Below are positions 1-9,325 of a stretch of DNA of 64,000 nucleotides, piece after piece. The notes beneath the pieces were generated by a model. That model did no database searches. It had not been told where the DNA came from and saw only the letters and a list, made by a program, of their open reading frames with translations. How positions within the stretch are numbered: position 1 is the first letter of the stretch; the number at the start of each line of letters is the position of its first letter. The stretch is from Acidisoma cellulosilyticum (GTDB taxonomy: Bacteria; Pseudomonadota; Alphaproteobacteria; Acetobacterales; Acetobacteraceae), in contig NZ_JAESVA010000012.1 of the NCBI RefSeq assembly GCF_020621385.1, forward strand, positions 62,001 to 126,000, in the 5' to 3' direction. The position numbers were made by a program, and so were the translations under genes.

Positions 1-63
1 CCTTCCATGCTGCGCCATATGGAAGAGCTGGCCGAACTGTCGCCCTTCAAGGATGAAGGCTGA
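1..63 (+). CDS. 3' end of an unidentified gene (partial)
   Basis: The first 20 codons are an open frame that ends in TGA at 61-63. The visible C-terminus is short and acidic (HMEELAELSPFKDEG). There is no recognisable domain, and the rest of the gene lies outside the window. It converges on the VOC gene, whose stop is 17 bases further on. Function cannot be assigned. Confidence 0.4.
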   Translation, partial: PSMLRHMEELAELSPFKDEG

Positions 64-79
64 TGCCCGAATTCCGCGA

Positions 80-484
80 TCAAGCGTCGGAATAGATTTC
101 CCACAGATAGTTGTCGGGGTCGCTGAAATAGCAGCAGCGCGCGCCCCAGGGGTAATCGGCGGGCGGCCGTTTGAAGGGAATGCCGCGCGCGGCAAGGCCT
201 TCATACAGCGCATCGACAGCCGCGCCAGAGTGCAGCTTCACCGAAAGACAGGCCCGGTGCTCCTCGCGGGTCGTGGGCGGCAGGCTCGGTGTCCGCGGCT
301 CATCCGGCACATGGGTCGATTCCCAGACCACCAGATTGATGCTTTGGCTGTTGAAGGCCGCGAAGCCTTCCGTCCGTCGGGTCACGGTGAAGCCCAGCTT
401 TTCGGTATAGAAAACGATCGAACGGTCCAGGTTTTGGACCAGCAGGCAGATATCGCTGATCGACTGGAGCTGGCTGAAATCCAT
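80..484 (-). CDS. VOC-family (glyoxalase/bleomycin-resistance fold) protein
   Basis: A 134-aa protein with one complete vicinal-oxygen-chelate domain. The N-terminal half reads ISDICLLVQNLDRSIVFYTE (start of the first beta-alpha-beta-beta-beta unit) and the C-terminus reads YFSDPDNYLWEIYSDA, the usual FxDPDGNxxE metal-site strand with Glu near the end. The open frame runs further upstream to 715, but ATG 484 is preceded by CCGGAGGCTAAG, a good Shine-Dalgarno, and it begins the domain correctly. VOC proteins include glyoxalases, dioxygenases and resistance proteins. Nothing here fixes the substrate. The gene stands back to back with the GNAT gene at 709. Confidence 0.82.
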   Translation of the reverse strand: MDFSQLQSISDICLLVQNLDRSIVFYTEKLGFTVTRRTEGFAAFNSQSINLVVWESTHVPDEPRTPSLPPTTREEHRACLSVKLHSGAAVDALYEGLAARGIPFKRPPADYPWGARCCYFSDPDNYLWEIYSDA

Positions 485-708
485 CTTAGCCTCCGGTGGC
501 GGTTCGGGCCGGTATTCCGGCCTCGGTCTTCTGGTAGTGGGCAAGTCTGTGCAGCTGTGAGGCTGCGGGGGCTCGGTCGGGCATGGAGCCCCTTTCAATC
601 GCTTTGTCTCGTGCGCATGGCACGCGCCGGAGGTTGCGAAAATATTGGTCCGCAAGCAAGCGGCATCGGCCCGGCGCGGCGGGGCACAGATCTGAGGAGG
701 GGACAGGC

Positions 709-1245
709 ATGGCAAGACTGACCGGTCTGCCGGTTTTCGAAACGGCCCGGTTGCGCCTTACGCCGCGGTCAATCGCGGAGACGGAAGCCTGCCTGGCGAT
801 GGACCGGGCACCGGGCGTGACCCTTCATGTGGCAGGCCCCTGGGATGATCCGGACGCGCATCGATTATTCGTGGAGCGGCGCACAAGCGGGCCTTATCCG
901 GCCGGTCTGGGCTATTGGACGATCCGCCTGCGCGGCCAACCGCAAGGCTTCCTCGGCTGGGTGCTGCTGATCCCGGAAGATGCGCGAGGGCCGGAGACGG
1001 AAATCGGCTGGCGCCTGCGGCCGGAATACTGGGGGCAGGGGATCGCGACGGAGGCTGCTCAGCCGATCCTGGCCCATGCCTTCCGCACCCTCCGCTGTCC
1101 CCGTCTGGTTGCCGATATCATGGACGCGAATGCCGGGTCCCTGCGCGTGGCGGCGAAGCTGGGCTTCGCGCCCGCCGACGGGGGAAGCGCCCTCTACCGC
1201 CGTCTGTCCTTGGCGCGCGAGGATTATGTCGCGCGGCTTGCGTGA
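709..1245 (+). CDS. GNAT-family N-acetyltransferase (RimJ/RimL-like)
   Basis: A 178-aa protein of the RimJ/RimL-type GNAT family. It opens with VFETARLRLTPRS, typical of this group, and has the acetyl-CoA binding region EIGWRLRPEYWGQGIATEA near residue 100, followed by the VADIMDANAGSLRVAAKLGF segment. The Shine-Dalgarno GAGGAGGGGAC sits directly upstream of ATG 709, so the longer open frame from 583 is not used. The family acetylates protein N-termini or small amines. The substrate is unknown. A composite repeat block follows the stop codon. Confidence 0.83.
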   Translation: MARLTGLPVFETARLRLTPRSIAETEACLAMDRAPGVTLHVAGPWDDPDAHRLFVERRTSGPYPAGLGYWTIRLRGQPQGFLGWVLLIPEDARGPETEIGWRLRPEYWGQGIATEAAQPILAHAFRTLRCPRLVADIMDANAGSLRVAAKLGFAPADGGSALYRRLSLAREDYVARLA

Positions 1246-1275
1246 CGCGGCCGTCGGCTGGCGGTCCGTCAGGTT

Positions 1276-1436
1276 TAGAGTTTGTCTGATTTTAACTGAA
1301 GCTTGTCCCTAATATCGTCATGCCCGGCCCCAGAGCCGGGCATCCATTCGTTGGGGCGCCCAAGGACTGGATGACCGGGTCAAGCCCGGCCATGACGGAA
1401 CAAGGGGTCGTTTCCACCTAAACCTGACGGACTCTA
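1276..1436. repeat. Type A dispersed repeat, copy 1 (161 bp, inverted ends)
   Basis: The element begins TAGAGTTTGTCTGATTTTA and ends AAACCTGACGGACTCTA, imperfect inverted termini. The interior carries a CATGCCCGG...CCGGGCATCC hairpin and a GACCGGGTCAAGCCCGG palindrome. A second copy at 25217-25377 has the same length and, by eye, four substitutions, all in the last third. No open frame of interest is present. The style matches small palindromic intergenic elements that are common in alphaproteobacteria. Confidence 0.85.
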
Positions 1437-1594
1437 GCCGGAAACGCCCCAAATCTGTCGCCCGCGGACTTGTTCCGCGGGTCTACCCATGCGTGCAGGC
1501 AAGCGGCCGTCCGGGCGCCGCGGCGGGTAGCCCGCGCAACACGCGCGCGGATGACGAATATCTATTAAAACCCGGCTGAATCTAAGTCTTTGAG
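1437..1594. repeat. Type B dispersed palindromic repeat
   Basis: This abuts the type A copy. It contains the CGCCCGCGGACTTGTTCCGC hairpin, then GGTCTACCC, a GGGCGCCGCGGCGGGTAG segment, GCGCGGATGACGAATATCTATTAAAACC and a terminal CTA. Related blocks lie at 49892-50031, 59422-59618 and 59940-60105. Together with the preceding element it fills the gap between the GNAT gene and the channel gene, and I see no gene in it. Confidence 0.8.
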
Positions 1595-1606
1595 GCCAAT
1601 CCTGAA

Positions 1607-2722
1607 TTACTCTCCGCCATCCGCGCGGAGCTTCGCCCAGTCTTGCGAACTCAGAAGCTGGGCGATGCTCTGGTTCAGCGCCGGCAATAACGGGCTTCGC
1701 TTCACGACCATGAAGGCATGCGGATGGCTGCCGAAGCTGTCGCCGACGATCTCCAGATCGGCATGGGTGTTCAATACCCGCCGCAGCGGCAATTCGTCGG
1801 ACACGACGCCTGACACCTGGCCATGCTCCAAGGCCGTGACGCTCTCGTCGACGGAGCGATAGGTGCGCAGGTTGATGAGGTTCTGCTGCAGCCAGGTCTT
1901 GGCGTAGGAGTCCCGGACGGTCGCCACCAGGCGGGATTCGACATCGCCGATACTGGTGATGGGGGCTGTCGCGCGGAACGAGGCCGCAAGGCTGGTTGTC
2001 AGAACGGCAGTGATCTCCGCCGTGAAGACCGTGCCGCCCAGCATCAGAAGCATCGCGACATAGCGTCCGCGCTCGGAACTCGGCAGCTTGCTGCCGCAAT
2101 TATGGGCGACGAGCGTTTGCGCGGCCCACCAGGCATTATGCCGAAACTCGCGCGGGAACATGTCCGGATCGCGGCGCCGTTCGATCAGGCGGATGACATA
2201 TCCGCCGATCAGGACGGCAACCAGGCCCACAAGGATGAGCAACAGCATCTCGCTGCTGACGAACAGATGCGTCATGCTCTGGATGGTCTCCAGCCGCCTT
2301 GACCAGACACCTTCCTTTTTCACCAGCAGATCAAGCGGCACGATTTGGTTGGCATCGCTGAAATCAACGACGAGGGCCAGTTCGGGCGTCGGCGTTATGC
2401 CGCCGATCCCGATATCGGCCTGATGGCTGATGATCGCATTCGTCAGGTCGTTCAGCGTTCGCTGCGGAAGATATTCGACCGCCCAGCCGTTTTTCGCCGC
2501 GATGGCATTGAAGACCGCGATGCTGATGCCGTGCGGCCCGTTCCGACCCGGTGAGGCATAAGGCGGATTGTCCAAGGTAGCGACGCGAACGACCAGGGGT
2601 TTGGCCGTGCCGCTGCGCGCACTGTCAGGCTCGGCGGCGCCCGCGCTGGCTTGGCCCATGGCCCAAAGCAGCATGCAAAGGGCCAGCAGCCAAGGCAGTG
2701 TCGCGAACCGACGAGATGTCAC
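1607..2722 (-). CDS. Prokaryotic ionotropic glutamate receptor-like protein (periplasmic ligand-binding domain plus ion channel)
   Basis: A 371-aa protein with a signal peptide (hydrophobic LPWLLALCMLLWAMGQASAGA). A split SBP_bac_3-type ligand domain starts VVRVATLDNPPYAS and includes ADIGIGGITPTPELALVVDFS. It is interrupted by a channel module: TM1 (MLLLILVGLVAVLIGGYVIRL), a pore-loop region, and TM2 containing GRYVAMLLMLGGTVFTAEIT, which aligns with the SYTANLAAF helix of glutamate receptors. The second ligand lobe follows (SRLVATVRDSYAKTWL, ALEHGQVSGVVSDELPL). The GTG start at 2722 has GGAAG upstream. An ATG at 2788 is possible but would put a long polar stretch before the signal peptide. 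The pore lacks the TVGYGD filter of GluR0. Ligand and ion are unknown. Confidence 0.75.
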   Translation of the reverse strand: MTSRRFATLPWLLALCMLLWAMGQASAGAAEPDSARSGTAKPLVVRVATLDNPPYASPGRNGPHGISIAVFNAIAAKNGWAVEYLPQRTLNDLTNAIISHQADIGIGGITPTPELALVVDFSDANQIVPLDLLVKKEGVWSRRLETIQSMTHLFVSSEMLLLILVGLVAVLIGGYVIRLIERRRDPDMFPREFRHNAWWAAQTLVAHNCGSKLPSSERGRYVAMLLMLGGTVFTAEITAVLTTSLAASFRATAPITSIGDVESRLVATVRDSYAKTWLQQNLINLRTYRSVDESVTALEHGQVSGVVSDELPLRRVLNTHADLEIVGDSFGSHPHAFMVVKRSPLLPALNQSIAQLLSSQDWAKLRADGGE

Positions 2723-2813
2723 GGCAGGGCTTCCGGCGACAGGATGTTGACGAGGCAGTGTTACCTTGACGCTATCGCAGCGCAACATCCCACTGATCGA
2801 GAGAAGAATCGAT

Positions 2814-2854
2814 GACGGAGCCAGTTGCGAGACGGAGCCAGTTGGGAGACGGGG
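2814..2854. repeat. 17-bp tandem repeat upstream of the receptor gene
   Basis: GACGGAGCCAGTTGCGA is followed immediately by GACGGAGCCAGTTGGGA and then a partial third unit, GACGGGG. It lies between the stop of the aminotransferase gene at 2877 and the start of the channel gene on the same strand. Confidence 0.7.
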
Positions 2855-2876
2855 CCGCGCGGACGCCGGCCGTCGG

Positions 2877-4079
2877 TCAGCGCAGGTCTTCGCAGAAGCG
2901 GATGATGCGGTTGCAGGCCTCTTCCAGCGAGGCATCATCGGTCGCGTAGCTGATGCGGACATGCGGGCTCATGCCGAAGGCAGCGCCATGGACCAGCGCC
3001 ACATGCTGCTCTTCCAGCAGCGCCACGGCGAAGTCGCGATCTGTTTCGATCGGACGGCCGCCGGCCGTGGTGCGCCCGATACAGCCGGCGATGGAGGGGA
3101 ACACGTAGAAGGCGCCTTCGGGCACGGCGCAGGTCATGCCGGGGGCACGGCGCAGCATGGCGACCACCATGTCGCGGCGGCGATGATAGGCCGCGACCAT
3201 CTCGGCCACCATCGCCTGCGGCGCGTCCAGCACGGCGGCGGCGGCGGCTTGTCCCACGGTCGAGATGCCGGCCGTCGCATGGCTTTGCACCACTGTCATG
3301 GCGCGGATCAGCGCTGCCGGACCGCCCGAGAAACCGATGCGCCAGCCGGTCATGGCATAGGTCTTGGACACGCCCGACATCACCAGGGTGCGGTCGCGGA
3401 GTTGAGGGGCGACCGCCGCGATGCTGATCGACCCGAGGCCGTCATACCGCAGATGTTCGTAGATTTCGTCGGAGAAGATCCAGACATGCGGATGCCGTTC
3501 CAGGACCGCCGCCAGGTCCTGCAACTGCTCGGCCGAATAGGCGGCGCCGGTCGGGTTGTTCGGCGCGTTCAGCACCACCCATTTCGTGCGCGGGGTGATG
3601 GCCGCGTCCAGATCCTCGGGCCGCAGCCGGAAGCCGTTATTCTCCGGGCAGGAGACGGGTACCGCGACGCCGCCGAGGAATTGCGCGGTCAAGGCATAGC
3701 TCGACCAATAGGGCGAAGGGATGACGATCTCATCACCCTCATCCAAGGTCGCGGCGAAGGCATTGAAGATCGCCTGCTTGCCGCCGTTGGAGACCATGAT
3801 CTCGTTCAAGGCGAAATCGATCTTCTGGTCGCGGGCGAATTTCCGTTGAATGGCCGTCTTCAGGACGGGCAATCCGTCGACAGGCGGATATTTGGTGAGC
3901 CCGTCGCGCGCGGATTTGGCGGCCGCTGCGATCGCGACCTCGGGCGTCGCGAAATCCGGCTCGCCGATCGCGAGCGAAATGACGTTGTGACCGGCCGCAC
4001 GCATTTCCCGCGCGCGGGTGGACATCACGACGGCAGCGGCGGTCTCGGCGCGGCCGAGCCTTTGCGACAAAGCGGGCAT
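2877..4079 (-). CDS. Pyridoxal-phosphate aspartate/aromatic-type aminotransferase (paralogue 1)
   Basis: A 400-aa fold-type I, class Ib aminotransferase. Visible landmarks are VISLAIGEPDFATPE, the cofactor and substrate region [22 protein letters not shown] with the Asp that pairs with the pyridine nitrogen, the Schiff-base lysine in [16 protein letters not shown] and the C-terminal Arg of HVRISYAT. It should transfer amino groups between aspartate (or an aromatic amino acid) and 2-oxoglutarate. ATG 4079 is chosen because it begins the domain, with GGTGAGAAC upstream. A very similar paralogue of identical length lies just upstream on the same strand. They are separated by a palindromic repeat, so this is an old tandem duplication. 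Confidence 0.9.
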   Translation of the reverse strand: MPALSQRLGRAETAAAVVMSTRAREMRAAGHNVISLAIGEPDFATPEVAIAAAAKSARDGLTKYPPVDGLPVLKTAIQRKFARDQKIDFALNEIMVSNGGKQAIFNAFAATLDEGDEIVIPSPYWSSYALTAQFLGGVAVPVSCPENNGFRLRPEDLDAAITPRTKWVVLNAPNNPTGAAYSAEQLQDLAAVLERHPHVWIFSDEIYEHLRYDGLGSISIAAVAPQLRDRTLVMSGVSKTYAMTGWRIGFSGGPAALIRAMTVVQSHATAGISTVGQAAAAAVLDAPQAMVAEMVAAYHRRRDMVVAMLRRAPGMTCAVPEGAFYVFPSIAGCIGRTTAGGRPIETDRDFAVALLEEQHVALVHGAAFGMSPHVRISYATDDASLEEACNRIIRFCEDLR

Positions 4080-4100
4080 CGAACAGTTCTCACCAAACAG

Positions 4101-4206
4101 TAGTCGCCCGCGCACTTGATGCGCGGGTCTACCCTTGGCGGAGCCCAAACGCCGTCGAGGCGCCGGGGCGGGTAGACCCGCCGGTCAAGCCGGCGGGCGA
4201 CGATTT
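4101..4206. repeat. Palindromic repeat between the two aminotransferase genes
   Basis: GTCGCCCG at the left and CGGGCGAC at the right form inverted ends. Inside are GCGCACTTGATGCGCGGGTCTACC and GGGTAGACCCGCCGGTCAAGC type segments, shared with the other repeats in this window. The block separates two co-oriented paralogues. Confidence 0.7.
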
Positions 4207-4215
4207 AACGCAGTC

Positions 4216-5421
<1,206 letters not shown>

Positions 5422-5539
5422 TCAATACACCTTTGTGGAAACGGCACCGAACCCTAAGCCGCGCTCCGGTCGGCTGCAAACGCAGGCCATGCAGACCAGA
5501 AGCCCGCCCATCGGCCGCGGGCTCCCGAACCTTTCCGGG

Positions 5540-5590
5540 AGTTAATGCGATAACTCTTTGAAAAGACCGAGTTGACCACTGTCAACTCGG
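5540..5590 (-). terminator. Intrinsic terminator of phaA
   Basis: A perfect 10-bp stem CCGAGTTGAC/GTCAACTCGG with a 4-base loop lies at 5567-5590, just 13 bases beyond the phaA stop. On the minus strand it is followed by TCTTTTC, a short U-rich tract. It separates the PHA operon from aatA. Confidence 0.8.
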
Positions 5591-5603
5591 ACTCATTTCG
5601 GAC

Positions 5604-6776
5604 CTATCTCTCGACGCACATGGCGACGCCCATGCCGCCGCCGATGCACAGCGTAGCGAGGCCCTTATGGGCGTCGCGCTTGACCATTTCATGCAGCAGC
5701 GTCGTCAGCACGCGGGCACCGGAGGCACCGATCGGGTGGCCGATGGCAATGGCGCCCCCGTTCACATTCACCTTTGCGGAATCCCAGCCCATTTCCAGGT
5801 TCACCGCGCAGGCCTGGGCGGCGAAGGCTTCGTTCGCTTCGATCAGATCCAGATCAGCCGCTTTCCAGCCGGCGCGGGCCAGCGCCTTGGTGGAGGAGGG
5901 GATAGGGCCGGTGCCCATCACCTTCGGATCGACGCCGGCGGTGGCGAAAGACGCGATGCGGGCCAGCGGCGTCAGCCCGCGGCGCGCGGCTTCGCGGGCG
6001 GACATGACGATCAGCGCAGCCGCGCCGTCATTGAGGCCGGAGGCGTTGCCGGCGGTCACCGTGCCTTCCTTGGTGAAGGCCGGGCGCAGCTTCGCCATGG
6101 TCTCGACCGTCGAATCATGGCGGATATATTCGTCGTCCGAGACGATGACGTCGCCCTTGCGACCCTTCACCGTGACGGGCGCGATCTCGTCCGCGAAGCG
6201 GCCGGACTTTTGCGCGGCGCTGGCCTTCTGCTGCGAGCCGGCGGCAAAGGCATCCTGCTGCTCGCGCGTGATCTGGAATTCGCGGGCGACGTTCTCGGCC
6301 GTCATGCCCATGTGATAGCCGTTGAAGGCATCCCACAGCCCGTCCTTGATCATGGTATCGACCAGGCCGAGATCGCCCATCTTGGTGCCGGCGCGCAGAT
6401 AGGCGCAATGCGTCGAGAGCGTCATGCTTTCCTGGCCGCCGGCAAGGACGATGTCGCTCTGCCCGGTCAGGACCTGCTGGGCGGCCAGCGCCACGGCGCG
6501 GAGGCCCGAACCGCAGACCTGATTGATGCCGAAGGCGGTGCGGCTTTCCGGAATGCCGGCGAGGATGGCAGCCTGACGGGCCGGGTTCTGGCCCTGGCCG
6601 GCAGTCAGGACCTGCCCGAGGATGACCTCGTCGATCTCGTCCGGCGAAAGTCCGGCGCGCGCCAGCGCGGCTTTGATGGCGACCTCACCCAGCTGATGCG
6701 CCGTGACGGTCGCGAAGGCGCCGTTGAAGCTGCCGACGGGCGTGCGGGCTGCGGAGACGATGACGATGTCATCCAT
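5604..6776 (-). CDS. phaA: Acetyl-CoA acetyltransferase (beta-ketothiolase)
   Basis: A 390-aa thiolase. The nucleophilic Cys is in [18 protein letters not shown] (about residue 88). The family signature [20 protein letters not shown] and the C-terminal [13 protein letters not shown] supply the His and second Cys. It condenses two acetyl-CoA to acetoacetyl-CoA. The phaC-like gene upstream on the same strand and phaR nearby make PHA synthesis the likely role. ATG 6776 has an AGGGAG Shine-Dalgarno. A small GGGACC/GGTCCC hairpin (6790-6807) sits just ahead of that site in the leader. Confidence 0.95.
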   Translation of the reverse strand: MDDIVIVSAARTPVGSFNGAFATVTAHQLGEVAIKAALARAGLSPDEIDEVILGQVLTAGQGQNPARQAAILAGIPESRTAFGINQVCGSGLRAVALAAQQVLTGQSDIVLAGGQESMTLSTHCAYLRAGTKMGDLGLVDTMIKDGLWDAFNGYHMGMTAENVAREFQITREQQDAFAAGSQQKASAAQKSGRFADEIAPVTVKGRKGDVIVSDDEYIRHDSTVETMAKLRPAFTKEGTVTAGNASGLNDGAAALIVMSAREAARRGLTPLARIASFATAGVDPKVMGTGPIPSSTKALARAGWKAADLDLIEANEAFAAQACAVNLEMGWDSAKVNVNGGAIAIGHPIGASGARVLTTLLHEMVKRDAHKGLATLCIGGGMGVAMCVER

Positions 6777-6899
6777 GGCGATGCTCCCTGGGACCTTTGC
6801 CGGTCCCTTTTCTCGATGTCCTGCGCTTAGTCCAACTGAGCGTAATCTAGGCTCCTCCGGCGGATTGGCACCATAGGCAAGCGCAATGACAGTCCCGCG

Positions 6900-8006
6900 T
6901 CAGAGTGAGGCGCACCAGTCACGCAGCGGCCGCCACAGCTCGGTCTCCGCCCGCCGTCCGGCCGCCATGCCGATATGGCCCGCCGCCGGCCGATGGGTTT
7001 TGGCGCCCGGCAGACGGTCCGCCAGGGCCATCGCGGAGGCCGGCGGGACGATCCGGTCACGGTTCGGAATGGCGACGAAACTCGGCACCTTCAAGGTCTC
7101 GGGCAGAACCGGCGCGCCGGCGACCATCCACAGACCGGCCGCCGTTCTGTTCTCGCCATACCATTCGCCGAGGCAGCTTCGCGCCACCGGGGCCGCGAGG
7201 GGAGTCCCGTCATTCAGCCAGTCTTCGAGGGCGACGAAAAGCTCGGCTGAAGCGCCTGTCTGATCGAGCGTCCCGAAATGCCGATATTTCGCTGGGGTCT
7301 CGAACGGTGCGAGGCAGGCAAACAGCATTTGCAACAGATCGGTCGGCAGCGTGCCGGTCAGCGCCATGGCCGGTTCCAAGGCCGGCAGCAGGCCAGCCAA
7401 TGTGCGGGCGTGGGTCGCGTCTTCGGCATGGAAGTCCCACGGGGTTGCGAGCAAGGCGAGACCGCGCACCGCGTCGGTCCGGCGCAGGGCAGCACCAAGC
7501 GCCAGCAACCCGCCCATGCAATAGCCGATCAGGATGACGGGCTTGCCGATGGCCTGGATCGCCCGCTCCAGCCGACCGGCGATGTAATCCGTGAGAGTGA
7601 AGCTCGTTTCGATCCGTCCCGGCGCGCCCCAATCGAGCAGCAAGGGCCGCAGGCCCGAACCGGCCAGGAAGCGCATGAGGGACGCCTGCGGCCTGAGGTC
7701 GAGGACATAGGCGCGATTGATCAGGCTGGGCACCACCAGCACGACGGGGTCTATGCTGCCCGGCGCATAGTCCAGCAGATGGCTATTACCCTCCTGCCAG
7801 ACGGCCAGCGGCTCCGCGACGCGGCGCTGATAGGGATGGCGGCGATAGGCGGCGATCCCGGCCAGGAAGGCACGATCCTCCCCCCAGACCTGATGCAGCA
7901 GGGTCTGGGCAAACTTTGCCTCAGCCGCGGGCCCGCCCGCCGCGACGCGGGCTGCGATTTGCGTCAGCCGGGCCGCGGCTGCGGCTTGCATCGGGACGCC
8001 CGGCAT
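6900..8006 (-). CDS. phaC: Short PHA synthase-like alpha/beta hydrolase (PhaC, class III/IV-like)
   Basis: The catalytic Cys is in the lipase-like box GYCMGG, the Asp in NRDRIVPP and the His in AAGHIGM, which is the PHA synthase triad. VPSLINRAYVLDL and LRPLLLDWGAPG match the conserved PhaC core (xNRxYxxDL, LxDWG). It should polymerise hydroxyacyl-CoA. The frame is open up to 8210, but the upstream partner gene has convincing coding character to about 8020. I therefore place the start at ATG 8006, giving 368 aa, the size of class III/IV PhaC. Starts at 8075, 8123 or 8174 are alternatives. The Cys nucleophile argues against an ordinary lipase or depolymerase. Confidence 0.8.
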   Translation of the reverse strand: MPGVPMQAAAAARLTQIAARVAAGGPAAEAKFAQTLLHQVWGEDRAFLAGIAAYRRHPYQRRVAEPLAVWQEGNSHLLDYAPGSIDPVVLVVPSLINRAYVLDLRPQASLMRFLAGSGLRPLLLDWGAPGRIETSFTLTDYIAGRLERAIQAIGKPVILIGYCMGGLLALGAALRRTDAVRGLALLATPWDFHAEDATHARTLAGLLPALEPAMALTGTLPTDLLQMLFACLAPFETPAKYRHFGTLDQTGASAELFVALEDWLNDGTPLAAPVARSCLGEWYGENRTAAGLWMVAGAPVLPETLKVPSFVAIPNRDRIVPPASAMALADRLPGAKTHRPAAGHIGMAAGRRAETELWRPLRDWCASL

Positions 8007-8412
8007 CGCCGTCGCGGCTGCCAAGCCGGCGTTCCAGCTCGGCCACGCGCTGCTCAAGGCGGCGGACTTCATCATCGCGAGGCTCAGATGCATCAGCAGC
8101 GGGCGCGGCCCGCGCCGCAGCATCAGCCCGGGCAGGTTGCGCCGCGCTGTGTTCGGATGGGTGCTTGCGGTCATGCGCGGGCGCGAAACCGGGAGCAGGG
8201 GGCACGGCACGCATCATCGCCTGGGCGGCCTCGCCCCACAGCGCCACCATGGCGGACCATTGCGCCTGGGTCTCCGGGTCGTTCAGATAGGCCGTTATCT
8301 CGCTTTGCCATATGGCAATCCAATCCTCGGCCAGGGCACGAAAATCCGCATCCGCGGCATTGTCCTTCCCGGTCGCAGTCTCGTCCGGTCGTTTGTCGTC
8401 ACACTGATCCAT
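7921..8412 (-). CDS. PhaE/PhaR-like small subunit of the PHA synthase
   Basis: A 163-aa protein directly upstream of and overlapping phaC. The N-terminal part is helical with regularly placed Trp (AEDWIAIWQSEITAYL, TQAQWSAMVALWGEAAQ), as in PhaE N-termini. An Ala/Pro/Arg-rich linker follows, then a coiled coil (EVRRLEQRVAELERRL) near residues 115-131. The last 30 residues are Arg/Gly-rich and lie in the overlap with phaC. Class III PhaE is about twice this length, and class IV PhaR is close to this size. Assignment rests on position and helix pattern, not a strong motif. A gene-model alternative is a phasin-like protein. Confidence 0.6.
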   Translation of the reverse strand: MDQCDDKRPDETATGKDNAADADFRALAEDWIAIWQSEITAYLNDPETQAQWSAMVALWGEAAQAMMRAVPPAPGFAPAHDRKHPSEHSAAQPARADAAARAAPAADASEPRDDEVRRLEQRVAELERRLGSRDGDAGRPDASRSRGPADANRSPRRGGRARG

Positions 8413-8549
8413 GCCGTCCTCTTACCCCAGAGGCGCGGACAAATCCTGTTCTTCAGCGCAGATCAGCCCTATAGTCATATGGAATCGGCGGCTACCGTGG
8501 GGCATGGTTCATCATGCTACCGTCCAATGACAAGCCGGTGCTGGAGTGA

Positions 8550-9221
8550 ATGATGTCGCAAGGTGAAAAGCCTGCCGGGGCGCCAGACGCACCCGTGAAG
8601 CCTCCCGTCGTGGTTAAGAAATACGCGAATAGACGACTCTATAATACCGAGAGTTCCAGTTATATCACGCTCGACAACCTTGCCATGATGGTCAGGGAAG
8701 GGCGTGATTTCATCGTCTACGATGCGAAGTCGGGCGAGGATATCACGCGTAGCGTTCTGACGCAGATCATCGTGGAAGAGGAAAGCAAGGGCAGTGCCTT
8801 GCTGCCCACGGCTTTCCTGCGCAATCTCATCGGCTTCTACGGCGACAGCATGCAAGGTGTGCTGCCGCGATATCTTGAGCAGTCGATGGCCAATTTCACC
8901 CAGCAGCAGCAGCAGGTCCGCGCGGCCATGCAGCAGACGGTGGGTACTCTCTTTCCCTTCGATCTGGAGCAGGTCAGCCGCCAGAACATCGCGATGATGG
9001 AACGCGCGATGACCATGTTCACGCCGTTCTACCGCGAGCCCGAGGCGACGTCCGAGCCTTCGGCCGAAGCGCAGCCCAAGCACCCGAATGTCGAGCATGA
9101 GCTGACCTTGCTGCGCGGCGAGCTGGCTCGTTTGCAAAAGGAATTGGGTGAAACCCGGGCGCAGCTTGCGGATCAACCTGTGGCCAAGACCAAGCTCGAC
9201 GGACGAACGGCCGCCGATTGA
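8550..9221 (+). CDS. phaR: PHA synthesis repressor PhaR
   Basis: A 223-aa regulator. The N-terminal PHB_acc_N domain is unmistakable: VVVKKYANRRLYNTESSSYI and then LDNLAMMVREGRDFIVYDA. The PHB_acc segment follows (FLRNLIGFYGDSMQGVLPRYLEQSM), then a Gln-rich helix and a C-terminal leucine-heptad coiled coil (VEHELTLLRGELARLQKELG). PhaR binds PHA granules and represses phasin and PHA genes until polymer titrates it. It is divergent from the phaE-like/phaC genes, so 8413-8549 is the likely shared control region. GGAG precedes ATG 8550, and a second in-frame ATG at 8553 is also possible. Confidence 0.93.
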   Translation: MMSQGEKPAGAPDAPVKPPVVVKKYANRRLYNTESSSYITLDNLAMMVREGRDFIVYDAKSGEDITRSVLTQIIVEEESKGSALLPTAFLRNLIGFYGDSMQGVLPRYLEQSMANFTQQQQQVRAAMQQTVGTLFPFDLEQVSRQNIAMMERAMTMFTPFYREPEATSEPSAEAQPKHPNVEHELTLLRGELARLQKELGETRAQLADQPVAKTKLDGRTAAD

Positions 9222-9270
9222 CGAGATTGGTGACCGGGCTGGCGCCAGGATCTGGTGACGGATCGAATTG

Positions 9271-9306
9271 AAAAAGGGGCGGCCCATGCAGGCCGCCCCT
9301 TTTTTT
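9271..9306. terminator. Bidirectional intrinsic terminator (phaR / TPR gene)
   Basis: The stem AGGGGCGGCC/GGCCGCCCCT with loop CATGCA is flanked by five A on the left and seven T on the right. It therefore ends both phaR (plus strand) and the convergent TPR gene (minus strand). Confidence 0.93.
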
Positions 9307-9325
9307 GTCTCCGCGAAGGCCGCGA

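Noticed and set aside
1437-1594. Repeat block considered as a CRISPR-like array or small RNA
   Set aside because: Repeats are not tandem, spacers are lacking and no cas gene is nearby. The hairpins fit palindromic intergenic elements.
2766-4103. Long plus-strand open frame opposite the aminotransferase
   Set aside because: It is an antisense shadow of a well-supported class Ib aminotransferase. His/Arg/Gly-rich translation without motifs is typical of high-GC mirror frames. The same applies to long frames opposite aatA, phaA, the TPR gene, pheT, the metallophosphoesterase and others.
6790-6807. GGGACC/GGTCCC hairpin as a terminator
   Set aside because: The T tract lies on the plus side where no gene ends. 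For minus-strand transcription it only forms a leader hairpin before phaA.
8491-8523. Direct repeat GCTACCGT in the phaR upstream region
   Set aside because: Two 8-base copies 25 bases apart may be chance in this GC-rich DNA, and I do not recognise a PhaR binding motif in them.
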